Part shown: positions 1 through 12,520 of the stretch, piece by piece | Layout: every line of letters starts with the position of its first letter | Position numbering within the stretch: the first letter of the stretch is position 1 | NCBI RefSeq assembly: GCF_051020955.1 | Contig: NC_135014.1 | Location: 25,533,221-25,597,220 of the forward strand | Length of the DNA stretch: 64,000 nt | Reading direction: 5' to 3' | Origin: Megalopta genalis | Taxonomy: Eukaryota; Arthropoda; Insecta; Hymenoptera; Halictidae | Made by a program: the position numbers and the translations under genes | Notes under the pieces: model-generated | The model's database searches: none | The model's input: the letters and a program-made list of their open reading frames with translations, nothing else | Told to the model about the DNA's origin: nothing

Positions 1-559
1 GCCACCGCGGCGTCGTTGAACGGCGCCGGCCGTTCGCGCAAATTACAAGCGCCGACCATCGTCCGGTTAATCTCGCGCCGCAAACTTCTTTCTCCGCGTC
101 GCGTCGCCGCTCTGCGCGCTTCGGGGACATCGTATCCTCCACCACCGGCACTATCCTCTATCCCGTTTCTCGACGGGGATTTACTGCGCGGATCGGTTTC
201 GGCTGCCGCAGAGCCGCGTCTCGAAAACGGATCGAATCGGGGAGGCACCTGTTGCCCGGCTAATTCCTGCGACGCGAGAGAAAACGCCGACCGCGGCGAC
301 TACCGTCTGCCGAAAAAATGTTAATAACGAGCTTCGACGATTTACTCGCCGGACGATCGGCCGATGGAATCGACGGGGCTGTTGGTAAACGAAGGTTTAC
401 TATCGGCGTAGCGGAAATTTGATTTTTGGGGCCGTCGGGAAATTAATATCTCGAGGTTGTTTGACTCGAGTGGTTTTTTGAGGGAGGAAGATAACTTGTA
501 TTCGGGTTAAGGTGTTTGGGAAATAGTGGATTTTTACCTGTTTAGGGTGTAAGCGTTAT
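1..559. other. GC-rich intergenic sequence, nothing recognised
   Basis: CpG-rich, becoming T-rich after about 420. The open frame at 16-324 has no recognisable domain and an Arg/Ser/Pro composition expected from CpG-rich non-coding DNA. Confidence 0.6.
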
Positions 560-980
560 TTAAAGTGCAGGAAAGCGTGTGCACTGTTTAATAATAATTT
601 TTACGGTACGGGAAATCGTGTGAGCTTTTTTAATAATTTTTCTAAACAACGGTAAATTGCGTGCAATCTTTAGTAATATTTTTAATATAGAGGAAAACTT
701 GTGTACTTTTTTAATATAATTTTTAAAGTGCAAGAAATTGTGTACAGTATATTTTTTGATGTATACGAAAGCGTGTGCACTTTTTAATGATATTTTTAAG
801 GTGCTAGCAATCATGCGCATCCTTTAAGAATATTTCTAAAGAACAATATATTATGAGCACTCTTTAGTGATATTTTCAGTATACAGGAAGGATGTGCACT
901 TTTTAATAATATTTCTGAAGTACAGGAAATCGTATGCGCTCTTTAATAATTTTTCTGATGAACAGTAAATTATGTGCACT
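560..980. repeat. Diverged tandem array, about 40-bp monomer
   Basis: About eleven units beginning GTGTGCACTTTTTAATAATA, each followed by a variable stretch ending in GGAAATC or GTAAATT. Copies differ at many positions and some are shortened. Confidence 0.85.
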
Positions 981-3900
981 GATCGTTGTCTCTTTTTATT
1001 TTTACCATAAGGGAAGTTTTATTGAATTGAAGACATCATCCCTTATTTTACATGCCAAATACTTGTCTATGAATATGGAAATTTCACAAAAGTTTGTCAG
1101 TTTTGCTGTAATAAAATAAATAAAGATAAAAAAAGCTTGATAATGCTTTTCTTCATAGCTCTACAGATTATAGCTAAAATAATAAATAAGGTACTAAATA
1201 AAATAATAACATAATAAATAAAATAATAGGTAATATAATAAAATAGTAACCAAAATAATGAAATAATAAATATCCACATGCAATAATAAATCGTCCAATA
1301 TCCAAACACAACCCCGAATTCTCTCCAATTCCACCCCCGAAACGCCTGTACCAAACGCAGCATTGAAAAAATTATTTATCCCCCCAAAAATAAACAAAAA
1401 GATCAACGAAGCGCATCGACCGTTCCATTTCGAAAATGTTCGGAAAGCGAATATTCGCCGATTCTTGCTGTTGAAAGGGTCGCGGTGCCGACGCGACGCG
1501 GCATTGGACGTGTTAATCACGTCGTCGCGGCGCATGAAGCGTATCCGGGCGGGGTCGGGCCGGATAATTGCCGCTTACCGATCCACTCGCGGCGAAAAGC
1601 TCGAGGAGAGGCCGCGCCGGAACCGGAAAAGCGATACGAGCCGCGCGCCGGTTGCAAAAAGGCGGAGGGGTCGCCGATGGAGGAAGCGCGAGAGGACCGG
1701 GCCAGCCGGCGTGTACATCGCGCACCTGTTGCCCCCCACGGGATCAGGATTTACATTTTAATAGACAGTAGACAGAGAAGAACCGGAGTGGCGGAGTTCA
1801 CGGTTCGCGGCTCGTCTTCGGGTCATTAGGAAAATGGCCGCCGTCTCGCCCGCGCGAACGGAGAACCGGTCGATGACCCCGGACGTCCGGCCCGCCGCCC
1901 CAACGGCGGTCAATCAACGAAATTAAAAGAGAGGCCTCGGCCTAATTGGGAAAGTTTATTCGCGTGGGAACGTCGCGGGGAAACGCCGTCGAAGGAGCCC
2001 CGTTCAAATTGGATCGCGCCCCGCAAATATTGGGATTCAAGCGGCGCGGACGGAATCGTGTTACAGAATATGAATAAATATCATTTCGCCGGGAGTTATT
2101 GTGCCGGGGAACGCTCGTCGTTTTCGCTTAATTTCGCCGGCTCCGTCCACTTGTTACGCGTTATCCGAAGCCCGGCGCGCCGGCCGCTGCGAGAAAACGC
2201 ACGCGCATCCGGAATTTAATTAGCTTAATTAAATTCGGAGCCTTGCCGACCTCTCCCTGCGCCTCTCTGGCCAACGTGCGCGCAGAGCCGGCTCGTTTGA
2301 CCTATAATCACGATGAAAGAACGTGTTACGGGGCCCGGTTCCACGGTAAACAGTCTTGGAATCTTGCTTTCGGTTTGATAAACGTCGACGAGGGATTTCG
2401 GCGCGACGGAAAATTCAGTCTTCCCTCTGTGTTTTAGGGCGGCGATAACATTCGTGTCTTTTTAATCCTTTTTAATCCATCCGTACTTTCACGAGTCCGA
2501 CTAGTGATAGCTAGTAATAATTTCTAGTCATAATTTGTCGAGCATAGATGTTGTTTTTTAACATTGATTTCCTTTAAAATTAGAATAAAATTCTAATCTC
2601 TTTTTAGCAATATTTAATAATTTGACGACCGCGGCGAACCTCTCGAAAGTTTCAGAAAATTACAGTATTTTGTTCTATGAAATAAAAATTGCACAGCAAA
2701 TTAATGCGACAATATTACTTTTCCTACATTCTTGCGAGTCTTAATGATATTAAGAAATTATAATTGACTGGCGAAGAAATTAATTTTCGAAAATTAAATT
2801 TTAAACAACTCTGTTATTATAATAATAATAAAGTAAAAAATTTAAATCTGGTTATTTAGCATTAAAATACCGTCGAACAAATTACCAGGTTTCAATTTTT
2901 TATTTTGCAATTTTTAAAGAGATTATTTGTCCACTTTATTGCACAGTAACAGCAAATGATTAAGTTTTCCTTAATTAAGCTTGCATTATTGCAGAAATTC
3001 TGTGAGATTTATGTACATTCGAATTTTGCCATTTTCACAAAACAATGCTCAGAATTTACAAAGCATTTTTACGAGCAGATTGTTCCTTTCATTAGCCTTT
3101 AGCATTAAAATAAATAAAAGAAAGAAACTTCTTTACGACGCGTTAAAAAATTGGCCAAGATTATTCTCACTCGATTAATAAATTTCCCCTCGAGAGAGAA
3201 CTGTGTTTTATTAAAATTATCCATTGTCACAGAATTCCGACATGTCGCGCGCAATTTAGCAATCTCTAACGACGTTCGTCGATTCGGGTGTAAAAAAGAA
3301 CGTTTCATATGCGCCGGGAAACGCGTCGTAGGTGCAGTTTCCGTCGGAAATAAAACAACCGCCGAATGATGAACTGCGGGGGAAAAGGTCCGCGGAAGAT
3401 GAGACAACGTTTTCCACGAAATTTCGCCCGCGCTCGTTCGCGAGTTTCAAGCATTCCTTGCAAAAAAAAAAGAAAAAAGGAAAAAGGAAAAAAGAGAAAC
3501 GTTGATGTGCAAAAATTTCGTGAGACCCGGGGAAAAAAAGAGAGCATTCGCGATTAAAACTGACCTCCGCTGCGAATTCAACTGCAGCGAAGATTGAGGC
3601 CGGGATGGAACTGCGGCGGAAAATGTTCCTCCTTCGAAATGCATTCTCTGTACACACGCGCGCCGGCCGGAGAATTTAATTTATTGCCGTTTAAATATTA
3701 ACTCGCCGTTTATTTGTCGAAAAATCGGACGGCATGCTCAAATCCGGCAAATATTGATCATAAACGAGTTTATTCCACTTTTTAAATACGACTCTGTGTG
3801 GAAATGGTACTTCCACAGTGTCCGAAAACAGTGGTTCTAAAATGTCTAGAAATGGTGGATTTTTTTTAAGTGTTCGAAAATAGCGCACACTTTCCGGTTT

Positions 3901-4381
3901 TCTAGCTTCGAAAAATCATGTGCATTATCTTTAAGAATTAATATTGTAGTCGCAGTGAATTGCATTGTCGCATGCTTGCAATAAAGGAACAATTAACGAG
4001 TTAGAAAATGTTGGTTTTCGAGGAAGAGTGCAATTTTTGATAAATAAATTACTAATTTTCAGTACAACATATTTCCGCACAATTACGACGCTAAAAAAGT
4101 TTCAAAGAGCAGCAATTAAAAAGAAAAAATACACTTCAATGCAGAATATTCTATCCCTTCATTTTTATCTCTGTTCACATAATCAAATTATGTTTTACGT
4201 ATATCTTCTTTCTTCTTTCGAGTTCTTTTTATATTTATGTTCCCTTTTTTAGTTTCAAGTTCTAAGTTTTAAGTTTCTTATCCACCCTTATGTGAATGCT
4301 ACATTATTATCACTCTTTTTCACTACAACGAAGGGTTTATCCTGTCGATAAATAATTATTATTATTATTTACAGTTATATT
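981..4381. other. Intergenic sequence without a supported gene
   Basis: It contains an AT-rich simple tract at 1160-1275 (AATAATAAATAAAATAAT type), a CpG-rich island at about 1430-2300, AT-rich sequence at 2460-3150, and a purine run at about 3465-3502 (A-rich with G). Open frames in the island overlap in several frames on both strands, as expected for stop-poor GC-rich DNA. Confidence 0.6.
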
Positions 4382-4782
4382 ATCATATCAAGGTCAAGGC
4401 CATGTCAAGGTCATATAAAGGTCACATCAATGTTATGTCAAGGTCATATCAAGGTTATGTTAAGGTCAACATATGAAATTTTTAAGCAAGGTGTACAGTG
4501 AAAATTAACAAAGTACGTAAATGATATTTTAATTTAAATAATTCCGTGTCCGAACACAGTTCAACGAATGATTCGCAAAGCTAATTTAATAAATAATAAT
4601 CGCGATAAAGGACGTATGGAATATGTTTGTTAGAGAAATATGAACAATAACCTTCACATAACCTTGACATAATATAAAGGTCATATAAAGGTTATGTCAA
4701 GGTCATATCAAGGTTATGTCAAGGTCATGTCAAGGTCATGTCAAGGCTGTATCAAGGTCATGTCAAGGTTATATCAAGGTCA
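4382..4782. repeat. 11-bp minisatellite of AAGGTCATGTC type in two blocks
   Basis: Blocks lie at 4382-4470 and 4676-4782, with a short inverted stretch at 4650-4672. Units vary between AAGGTCATGTC, AAGGTCATATC and AAGGTTATGTC. TCAAGGTCA occurs about eight times and TCAAGGCCA once, which matches the extended half-site YCAAGGYCR bound by monomeric nuclear receptors such as Ftz-F1. Each block is next to a copy of the same direct repeat of about 43 bp. Confidence 0.85.
4540..4582. repeat. Direct repeat, copy 1
   Basis: Starts AATAATTCCGTGTCCGA and ends GATTCGCAAAG. It recurs at 4784-4826 with a single obvious base difference. Each copy follows a block of the 11-bp minisatellite, so block plus tail looks duplicated as a unit. 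Confidence 0.85.
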
Positions 4783-4783
4783 A

Positions 4784-4826
4784 TAATTCCGTGTCCGAGC
4801 ACAGTTCAACGAATGATTCGCAAAGT
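4784..4826. repeat. Direct repeat, copy 2
   Basis: Near-identical partner of 4540-4582, immediately after the second minisatellite block. Confidence 0.85.
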
Positions 4827-4920
4827 TCTCGCTTCGTGATTTGTTCAATACTTGGAACGCGGCTCGAGTCCGTCCCGACCATCTGTCGAAGCCTCGTGCT
4901 GCGGGCTTTCGAACTTCGCG

Positions 4921-5063
4921 CCGTCACCTCTCATTGGTCAGTATTTTCCGTTAATAACTCGTAAACAAAGCCGCAGATCGCATTTTCGCAAAGGAAAAAG
5001 TTACTTCAAATGACCTCAGCTACCCCTCATTTTCGGCTGTTAAAATAATTGTAGAACACCCTG
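4921..5063 (+). mobile_element. Right arm of a long-inverted-repeat MITE (CCAAT-palindrome family)
   Basis: Aligns by eye to the right arm of the complete copy at 28749-29132: CTCTCATTGGTCA, then GTTAATAACTCGTAAAC, TCAAATGACCTCAG and the end AACACCCTG followed by TATA. The left arm is absent or unrecognisable. Confidence 0.75.
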
Positions 5064-5178
5064 TATATTATTTATAATTATACAATTATATTATATACTA
5101 TTATATATTATTTATAATTATATTATTATATTATATACTAGTATACATTACTTACAATTATATTATTATATTATATAC

Positions 5179-5230
<52 letters not shown>

Positions 5231-5326
5231 TATAATTATGTTATTATATTACATACTACTATACGTTATTTATTAATAATATATTATTATATTACACATT
5301 ATTATACATTATTTGTAACTACAAGT
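5064..5326. repeat. AT-rich tract with (TA)n microsatellite
   Basis: Repeats of TTATATTATATACTATTATA type, with an uninterrupted TA run at about 5185-5226. Confidence 0.9.
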
Positions 5327-6345
5327 ATTCGCGAAAAAAAGAACAAAGTTACATTAATTTTGAAATTGTTTCTATTTTCTACCAATAATACCAATAAGAC
5401 GATTAATATTTCCTGATGCCACCCTATCTGCTCGTGCTTTCCGCGATCTATTTCGTCAGGTTCTGCAATATTACAGTTAATAATCGGAAAATCCGGTGAC
5501 GCTTCAATTTTAAACGACTCCGTAGTCGACGAAGGGGGCGCCAAATTCAAGCGACACGCGCTGAATGGCCGAATCAACGGGCGGTGAAAGATTAAAGGGA
5601 CAGCAAGTTTTCCGCGATATGACGTCAATAGCAGCCCAATTTTCCTATTTCTTCGGTTGCCTTGAGCCGGTGTTATGGTGAATGGCGGTCGAGCGAAATT
5701 GCCTGGCCTATAGCGCGTTCCCGAACAACGGACGAGCCACACCTATATTCCATTCGAGCCTCCCCTCGGCACCGAAACCGAAGAGCACCCCCCCCCCCCC
5801 CCCGTTCGGGAAGAATCGGCGAGCGCGGCGCGAAGAAAAGGGGAGAGAACTACTCATGATTCAATCGGCGAAGTTAAAGCGAGCGCGAAATGATTTGGCG
5901 TAAACTCCGACATGGCCGACTTTCATTCCTTCGCGCGCGCGATACCGGGGGAACCACTCTTCCTTGAATCCCGCTCGCGCCCTTTCACGTTCGATGGCCT
6001 CAATCGAACCGTGTTGCTCATTGATAACCACCCTCGCGTCTAAAGTAATTGAATTTTTCAGCCGCTAATCCCGATGCTCGATGGAACGCCGCTCGGAACG
6101 GCCGGCCGGCAGCGTTCCTTCATTCGCGGAGAGCGGCGCCGAAAAGCATCCCGCGGAATCAAAGTAACTTTCGTAATGAAATCAGAACTTGGACGGCAAC
6201 AATTCTCCAAATCGCTTGGTTTGTTCATCGGCGAAAATATAGCTTCCGGCGCGGACGGCCGATGCTGCGTTTAATAACGCTTTCGCCGGAACGATGAGCT
6301 TAACCGCGTTGTCTTAAACATTTCTTCACTGCGCTACGATAAATA
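5327..6345. other. Intergenic sequence, nothing recognised
   Basis: Becomes CpG-rich after about 5500. It holds an uninterrupted run of 16 C at 5788-5803. Open frames are short, overlapping and without domains. Confidence 0.6.
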
Positions 6346-6349
6346 TGAA

Positions 6350-7110
6350 ATTCATTCGCTAGCTTTCTTTTAATTGCATTTTGTTAAACTTTGTAGAAAC
6401 AATAATATCGACTGCATAATGATACAAAAATATATGATTCATTTATCAGCATTGGAACACGGGTTTCGTTTAATAGCAAAAAAGATGCCATCGCGAAATT
6501 ATTTCGCGATTTTTATTTTTTATAACCGTGAATTTTGTTAAACTTTGTCGAAACAATAATATCGACTGCATAATGATAAAAAATATAATATTCATTTATC
6601 AGCATTGGAACACGGGTTTCGTTCAATAGCAAAAAAGATGCCATCGCGAAATTATTTCGCGATTTTTATTTTGTATAACCGTGAATTTTGTTATACTTTG
6701 TCGAAACAATAATGTTCACTGGATAATAATAATAAATATAAAATTCATTTACCAACATCGGGAAGCTAGTTTCGTTTAATAGCAAAACAAGATGCCGTCG
6801 CGAAATTATTCAAACTAACCGTGAATTTTGTTGAAATTCGTAGAGATGATAATATCGTCGGCATAATAGTAATCATAAAATTCGTTTACCAGCATCGGGA
6901 AACTAGTTTCGTTTAACAGCAAAGAAAATGCCGTCACGAAATTATTTCAACTAACCGTGAATTTCGTTCAAATTTTCTAGAAATAATATTGTCTGTATAA
7001 TAATGAATATAAAATTCATTTACCAGCATCGGTAAACTAGTCCCGTTCAACAGCAAGGAAAACGCCGTCGCAAAATGTTTAAACGAACCGCGAATGTTCC
7101 TGATATTTGT
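6350..7110. repeat. Tandem array, about 140-153-bp monomer, five copies
   Basis: Each unit holds CCGTGAATTTTGTTAAACTT, AACAATAATATCGACTGCAT and TTCATTTACCAGCAT. The first two units are nearly identical with a 153-bp period. Both carry a perfect 21-bp palindrome (10-bp arms, one-base centre; 6490-6510 and 6643-6663). Later units are shorter and have lost its right arm. Confidence 0.88.
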
Positions 7111-7600
7111 AGAAATAATAATATACAGTTTGTTAAAATTTGCGCAAACAATTTAGCCTTTAGTGCAAGCACGATGACCGATGTATTATCAGAAGATCTT
7201 TTTTCATCCGAACGCATTCGCCTCTTTATTACATAATTCGTGGGGCTTCAGCGTAATATCAAGCACCGTGAAGTATTGTATACTGATCCAACATTAATGG
7301 CTGGACCTCCGTCACTGTTATTATTCTGCCTACCTTATGATAAGCCGGAGGGTCAATATTGCGAGCGCCTATATTATAATACACGATAGATAGTACACTC
7401 TGCCTGTAATCATTAATCATGTTTTATCCGGCTTGTTGTTTGTATACCTATCACGTTTTACATTTCTTTCGCAATTTTTCATATCGTCGTCGTTTAGAAA
7501 GAAATTACTATGCTCCTTCGCTGTTCCCATTATTCATTACTGTACATTAATTATTTGATTACTATATAGTAATAATACATAATATAATATAATATACAAT

Positions 7601-7932
7601 AATAATTAATAATGTCTGTCTGCACATAGGAATTAAGTAATTAATATCGTCCTCTACAAATGAAAATTAAATAATTAATATCTATCTCCATAAATAGAAA
7701 TTAAAAATAAATTAAAATCTATCTGTACGTAGAAATTAAACAATTAATATCCATCTCTATAAATGGAATATTAATCGTATAAATTGTATGAATATTAATT
7801 GTTTAATTTCTACATATAGATAGATTTTAATTTATTTTTAGTCTCCATTTATAGAGATTAATTATTTAATTTCTATCTATACAGGTTGATATTAATTATT
7901 TAATTTCTATGTGCAGGCAGATTAATTATTTA
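7601..7932. repeat. Long inverted repeat able to form a hairpin
   Basis: The left arm (about 7603-7750) and right arm (about 7792-7932) are reverse complements with scattered mismatches, separated by about 41 bp. Example pairings are TCTGCACATAG with CTATGTGCAGGCAG, and ACAATTAATAT with ATATTAATTGT. The arms themselves contain repeated AATTAAATAATTAAT units. It could be a MITE or an inverted duplication of a tandem repeat. Confidence 0.8.
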
Positions 7933-7935
7933 ATC

Positions 7936-9020
7936 TCGATATATAGAGACACCTAGATATTAATTATAAAAAGAAATATTCCTGTACACATCTAGGCACT
8001 GCGTTAATTACGGAATTTAGATTTTCATATGAATCTTTAATATCACTGTAACGCGAATATCCGTCGCTATTTCACAGAGTTCGTCGAAAAAGCACACGCG
8101 CAAAGAATACCTAAACATAAGGAACAAGCGAACAAACGCTTAATGAACGAACGCGTGGCGCACATCAGCGATCAGAGGATAATTCGTCATCGGGCTCTCT
8201 TGTAACGCGAAACTTATTTAATACCGAGCGACAAAAGCACCGCCAGGATTTCCGTGACAAATAAAACAAAAGCGGCAGATACGGTTAATTTTCGCCCCGT
8301 ATGGTAATTCCATTTTATTCTTGGTGCAAAAAGGAGCACGCGCCGTGGAAACGGTTGCCGTGTCGCGCGACGCGGAATAACCCCCCCCTGGTTCCCGGGG
8401 TATTGTTCGCGGCGATCGTGTGTGACAGAGGAATAATTTGAAAAAATGTTTTCAGTGGCAACACAGCTTTCGCGCGCCGGTTCCACCCAATGCGGCCCGA
8501 ACCCACGTTAATGGGTTTTCCGAGACGCGCGTAGCCGAGAGGGCCGGCCCCCGGAGAAATCGTTAAAGACACGCTAACGATATTTCTCGGTTACTTCGGC
8601 TGTATTTTCACAAAAAATATCTCACCGGCGAGGATCGCTTAAAGACGCAATTTAATCGGGAACTTTACATTCCATTACGCCGAAGAAAAAGTACCGTATC
8701 GCCGGGAACTACGCTCCTCGTCCCCCGCGCCGTCCTCCGCCTCTCGCGAGTCCTTTCTCTCTGCCGCAGACACGCTCTTTAAAAAGCTTCCTGCGCACGG
8801 AGAGGTGCCGCGCAGCTTCCCTTTGTACCGGCCCTCTGCAACTTGGGCCGCTTCCGCGCCGTCCCCCCAAATGTTATTCAATCGGCCGGGAAAACATTCG
8901 GCAGGAAATTACGTGCGCTGAAATTATCGAGATTTTTCGAGCCGACAAATTCTTACGCTTCCATTGACAGTTTTTAACGCTTGTTTTGGCGATCAGAATT
9001 CTCGTGGCGGTCATTTCGGG
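7936..9020. other. Intergenic sequence, nothing recognised
   Basis: CpG-rich from about 8200. Open frames on the minus strand (8214-8572, 8675-8881) show no domain. Confidence 0.6.
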
Positions 9021-9024
9021 GACA

Positions 9025-9340
9025 GAATATTATATATAAAAATATAACAATAAAAAATAAAATATTACGTATAATAAATATAAAATAAAAATATTATATT
9101 GTATATAATATAATTTATATTATATAAATTATTACACGTGCAATAATTATATATTATATTATATTATATTATATTATATTATATTGTACAATTATTATAT
9201 ATATTATATAATTATATATTATATTATATTGTACAATTATCACATATATTATATAATTATATATTGTATTGTATAATTAACGTAATTTATATTATATTTT
9301 TATATAATATTTGACAAATTGTAAAATTAACAATCAATAA
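9025..9340. repeat. AT-rich low-complexity tract
   Basis: TATTATATTATATTATAT and related dinucleotide and pentanucleotide runs. Confidence 0.9.
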
Positions 9341-10115
9341 AATGGAATAAAAATAAATATAAATTACGACCCGCATCGTCTTTACAAATGCAAAAAATCA
9401 GCGAAGAGTCGCGAAGACATTGAAAAAGCGGGGAGAAATGTAGCCGGACCGATGGGAACCGCGGCGAACATGGAGAACGGTGTCCGGTCGGAAAACTGGC
9501 GTCGCATTCGAGGCACGGATGCAGGCGGCGGCCGCGCACATATCCGGAACCGAAAGCCGGGTGCTGCTTGCAGCGAGTTAATATTTAACAAGATTCGGCA
9601 GGCCGCGAAACAATTCTCCTGGAACGGATACGAGCCGAAAGAACCGCAAAACAATATTTCGATGCGTTCGCAGGTCCCGCGGCGAGCCGGTTTAATATTT
9701 CACGGTGCTGCAACGGTAACGAAGAAAACTTCGGAAAGATTTATCTATATACACCGGGCCCGGCCGAGCGTAATTGAAAATCTCCCGGGCGCTGTGATAA
9801 CGCGGCCACGTAGCTCGCCGAACACCGGGCGCGGAAACTTCGCCGTTTCGCCACGATAAATTATTTTATTCCGCGATTATGGAGCGAATCGTGTGAACGA
9901 TCTGCGGGACGTGTCGGTCTGGGAATGTCGTCGCGAAACAAAGAAACGCGGATCGGTGAGAGCGAGACGCTCGGAGAATCGAGGGTCAACGCGCGGATGC
10001 GTTTATACCGTAATAACAGCGACACGGTATCTCGAACGGTGTTGAATGTTAAATTATTGCAAAGTAGAATCGAGCGTTATCGGCGAATTGCAGATTTTAT
10101 GCGTACATTTGTTGC
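9341..10115. other. CpG-rich intergenic island, nothing recognised
   Basis: Overlapping open frames on both strands (for example 9452-9859) with no domain or signal; likely non-coding. Confidence 0.55.
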
Positions 10116-10118
10116 GTT

Positions 10119-10615
10119 CAGATTATTCAAATTATTGGGATGGGAAATGAATTCTGGAAATATATTCTTGTTTTCAACTTATTGAAATTATTGGGGTGGG
10201 AGATAAATTCTGGAAATATATTCTTGTTTTCAGATTATTGAAATTATTGGCATGGGAAATATATCGTAGAAATATATTCTTGTTTTCAACTTATTCAAAT
10301 TATTGGGGTGGGAAATATGTTCGAGAAATATATTTTTGTTTTCAACTTATTCAAATTATTGGAATGGGAAATATGTTCGAGAAATATATTTTTGTTTTCA
10401 ACTTATTCAAATTATTGGGATGAGGAATAAATTGTAGAAATATATTCTTGTTTTCAACTTATTCAAATTATTGGGATGGGAAATATATTCTAGAAATATA
10501 TTCTTGTGTTCAACTTATTCAGATTGTTAGGATGAGGAATAAATTGTAGAAATACATTCTTGTTTTCAGCTTATTAAAATTATTGGGATGGGAAATATTC
10601 TAGAAATATTCAAGA
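10119..10615. repeat. Tandem array, about 57-bp monomer, about nine copies
   Basis: The unit contains TTATTCAAATTATTGGGATG, GGAAATATATTC and AGAAATATATTCTTGTTTTC. The reading frames at 9925-10185 and 10196-10423 only translate this repeat (LFKLLGWEM-like segments). Confidence 0.9.
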
Positions 10616-10619
10616 AATA

Positions 10620-12185
10620 AATTCTAGCTTCTGATTTACAATTATCTCATAAAAGAAGCATCGTTTTTGCAAGTATACAATTGACAACATTTAAGAGCAT
10701 TCTCTCAGCTTTATTCATCAAAATTCTTTATCCTTTTCTAATTCTAATTCTTGAAGATATTTCCTTTAGACCTATTAATCATCCCACCATTCCCATTGTA
10801 ACAGCAATTTACTTTATTTAATTACCAAGAATTGAGTACTCCAATAACTTACTAGTTAGTACAAAAAGTATTTAGTCTGCAAAGCAGTCCAATATCATTA
10901 ATCAATAAACAACGAATCTTCGTGCAAAATAAGATGATTCGATGTTAACCATAGGAAACAGAAATTCGATAAAAAATATTGTTCTCCATTCCATCACGCC
11001 AATACATCAAAAATACCACCGCGCCGTACTTAAATTCTTTCACAGTCTTCACAGATCAGCATTTCGCCTTCTCGTTTCTCCTACAAAAATGTACAAAATC
11101 CATAATCAATTAATTAAACAACTCAGACTTCGTATGAATTTTCGGGGTGGATTTTCGTCGCTTAAAATTCGTCGAGAACCTGACGTCGACGGGAATCGCG
11201 AGCGTCGGCACGCACTGTCCACGATTCCTGAGCAAGTAGCCGATCATGAACCGAGATAATATCGAGTGGGCGATCATCGTCGCCGTCAGAGGCGACTGGG
11301 TGTCCCGGGCGATCGTCGATAGCGCCGCTCTCAGACGACAATGACGTCCGTTGGGCGCTTATCCGGTTCTTTGGACGGCTCGGAATTTTCCCTGTGTCTT
11401 TGGGAGACGGGGCCGGGTTTCTCACGCTGCTTGGGCACGGATGCGAAAATCTGCGTGGCGGAAAGAGAGGCCCCGAGACGGCGAGGCGGAGCGTCTTCGC
11501 GCGTTTAATCTGCCGCCGGTAGACGCGATCCGTCTTTGTCCTCGTCGTCGACGTCGCAGACGTCTGTCCCGTCCTTCTTCTTCCTTAAGGGTCTAGTCTT
11601 CGAGTGCATTCGAGTACACCGTCGTCTCCTCGGAACCGTTACCTCCATCCGCGACGCCAGCCGAGGCGAGGCGAGGCGGGACGAGGCGGGACGTCGCAAG
11701 GCGTCGCGACGCAACCAGCTCGTCGCAGCCGAAGCCCGTCCTCGACGTTCCCGTTGTTCTCTTCGCCGTTGTTACGAGCAGAAGCCAGTTGACACAGTCG
11801 GTGACTCGGCCACCTGGGAAATACCGGGTAATGCCCGCAAAGCTGGTCTCTCCCCTTCCCGCAGCGCCCCGTCTCCCAGCTCGGTCCTCTTTACCTTCGC
11901 CCGGGTCGCCTTCTTTTTTCCGCGACGCTGTCTGTCTTTCGTCGGTCCCGTCTTTAAACCGGTCGGAGAGAGACGGAACCATCTTCTAGCAAGCTCGTCG
12001 ACGAAGACAGGCAAATGCGAACGAGCAGCCGCGAAAATTGCCACGGCCACCGTCGTCTCGGGTTCTGTAATCAGGATTAGGAACGCGCGACTCGACCACC
12101 GGGACGTCGATGATGGAATTTATCGAGCCACGGGCGGAGCGGCTCGATAAAAACTCCAACAGATCGGCTATTGTCCCGGGGAATC
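10620..12185. other. Intergenic sequence, nothing recognised
   Basis: AT-rich to 11150, then strongly CpG-rich to 12150. Frames at 11536-12150 (+) and 11593-11982 (-) are long but overlap on both strands and are Arg/Ser-rich without domains. An untranslated exon or promoter of another gene cannot be excluded. Confidence 0.5.
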
Positions 12186-12187
12186 GA

Positions 12188-12236
12188 TCGCGAGACTTTT
12201 CGATCTTCGAGACTTTTCGATCTTCGAGACTTCGCG
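12188..12236. repeat. Short 18-bp tandem repeat
   Basis: CGAGACTTTTCGATCTT repeated between two and three times. Confidence 0.8.
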
Positions 12237-12520
12237 ATCAGACCGCGGATTTTTATGCGAAATAAAAGTATCGTCCGAGTTGGCTGCGAGAAATGTAAAG
12301 CAAATAGCAAGTTCTTTCTTCCTTTCTTCGATAACTCGGACAAGTTGGAAGTAATAAGTTGACATTTTTAAGTTATTTTAATGTGTCTTGTATACGAATT
12401 TGTCATAAATGCATAAAATCCGTAGTCTGTTAATGACGCATGAAGCGAGGGAGAGGCCTTATGAGGTTGTGATGACGATGCAGCAGGGTGCAGGTGGGGA
12501 GACAATTACCCGTGGAGATT

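Noticed and set aside
6490..6530. Palindrome followed by a T run, resembling a bacterial terminator
   Set aside because: It is part of a tandem repeat in an intron-bearing eukaryotic genome; resemblance is coincidental.
11536..12150. 204-residue frame in a CpG-rich island
   Set aside because: Arg/Ser-rich, overlapped by several frames on both strands, no domain, signal or splice support.
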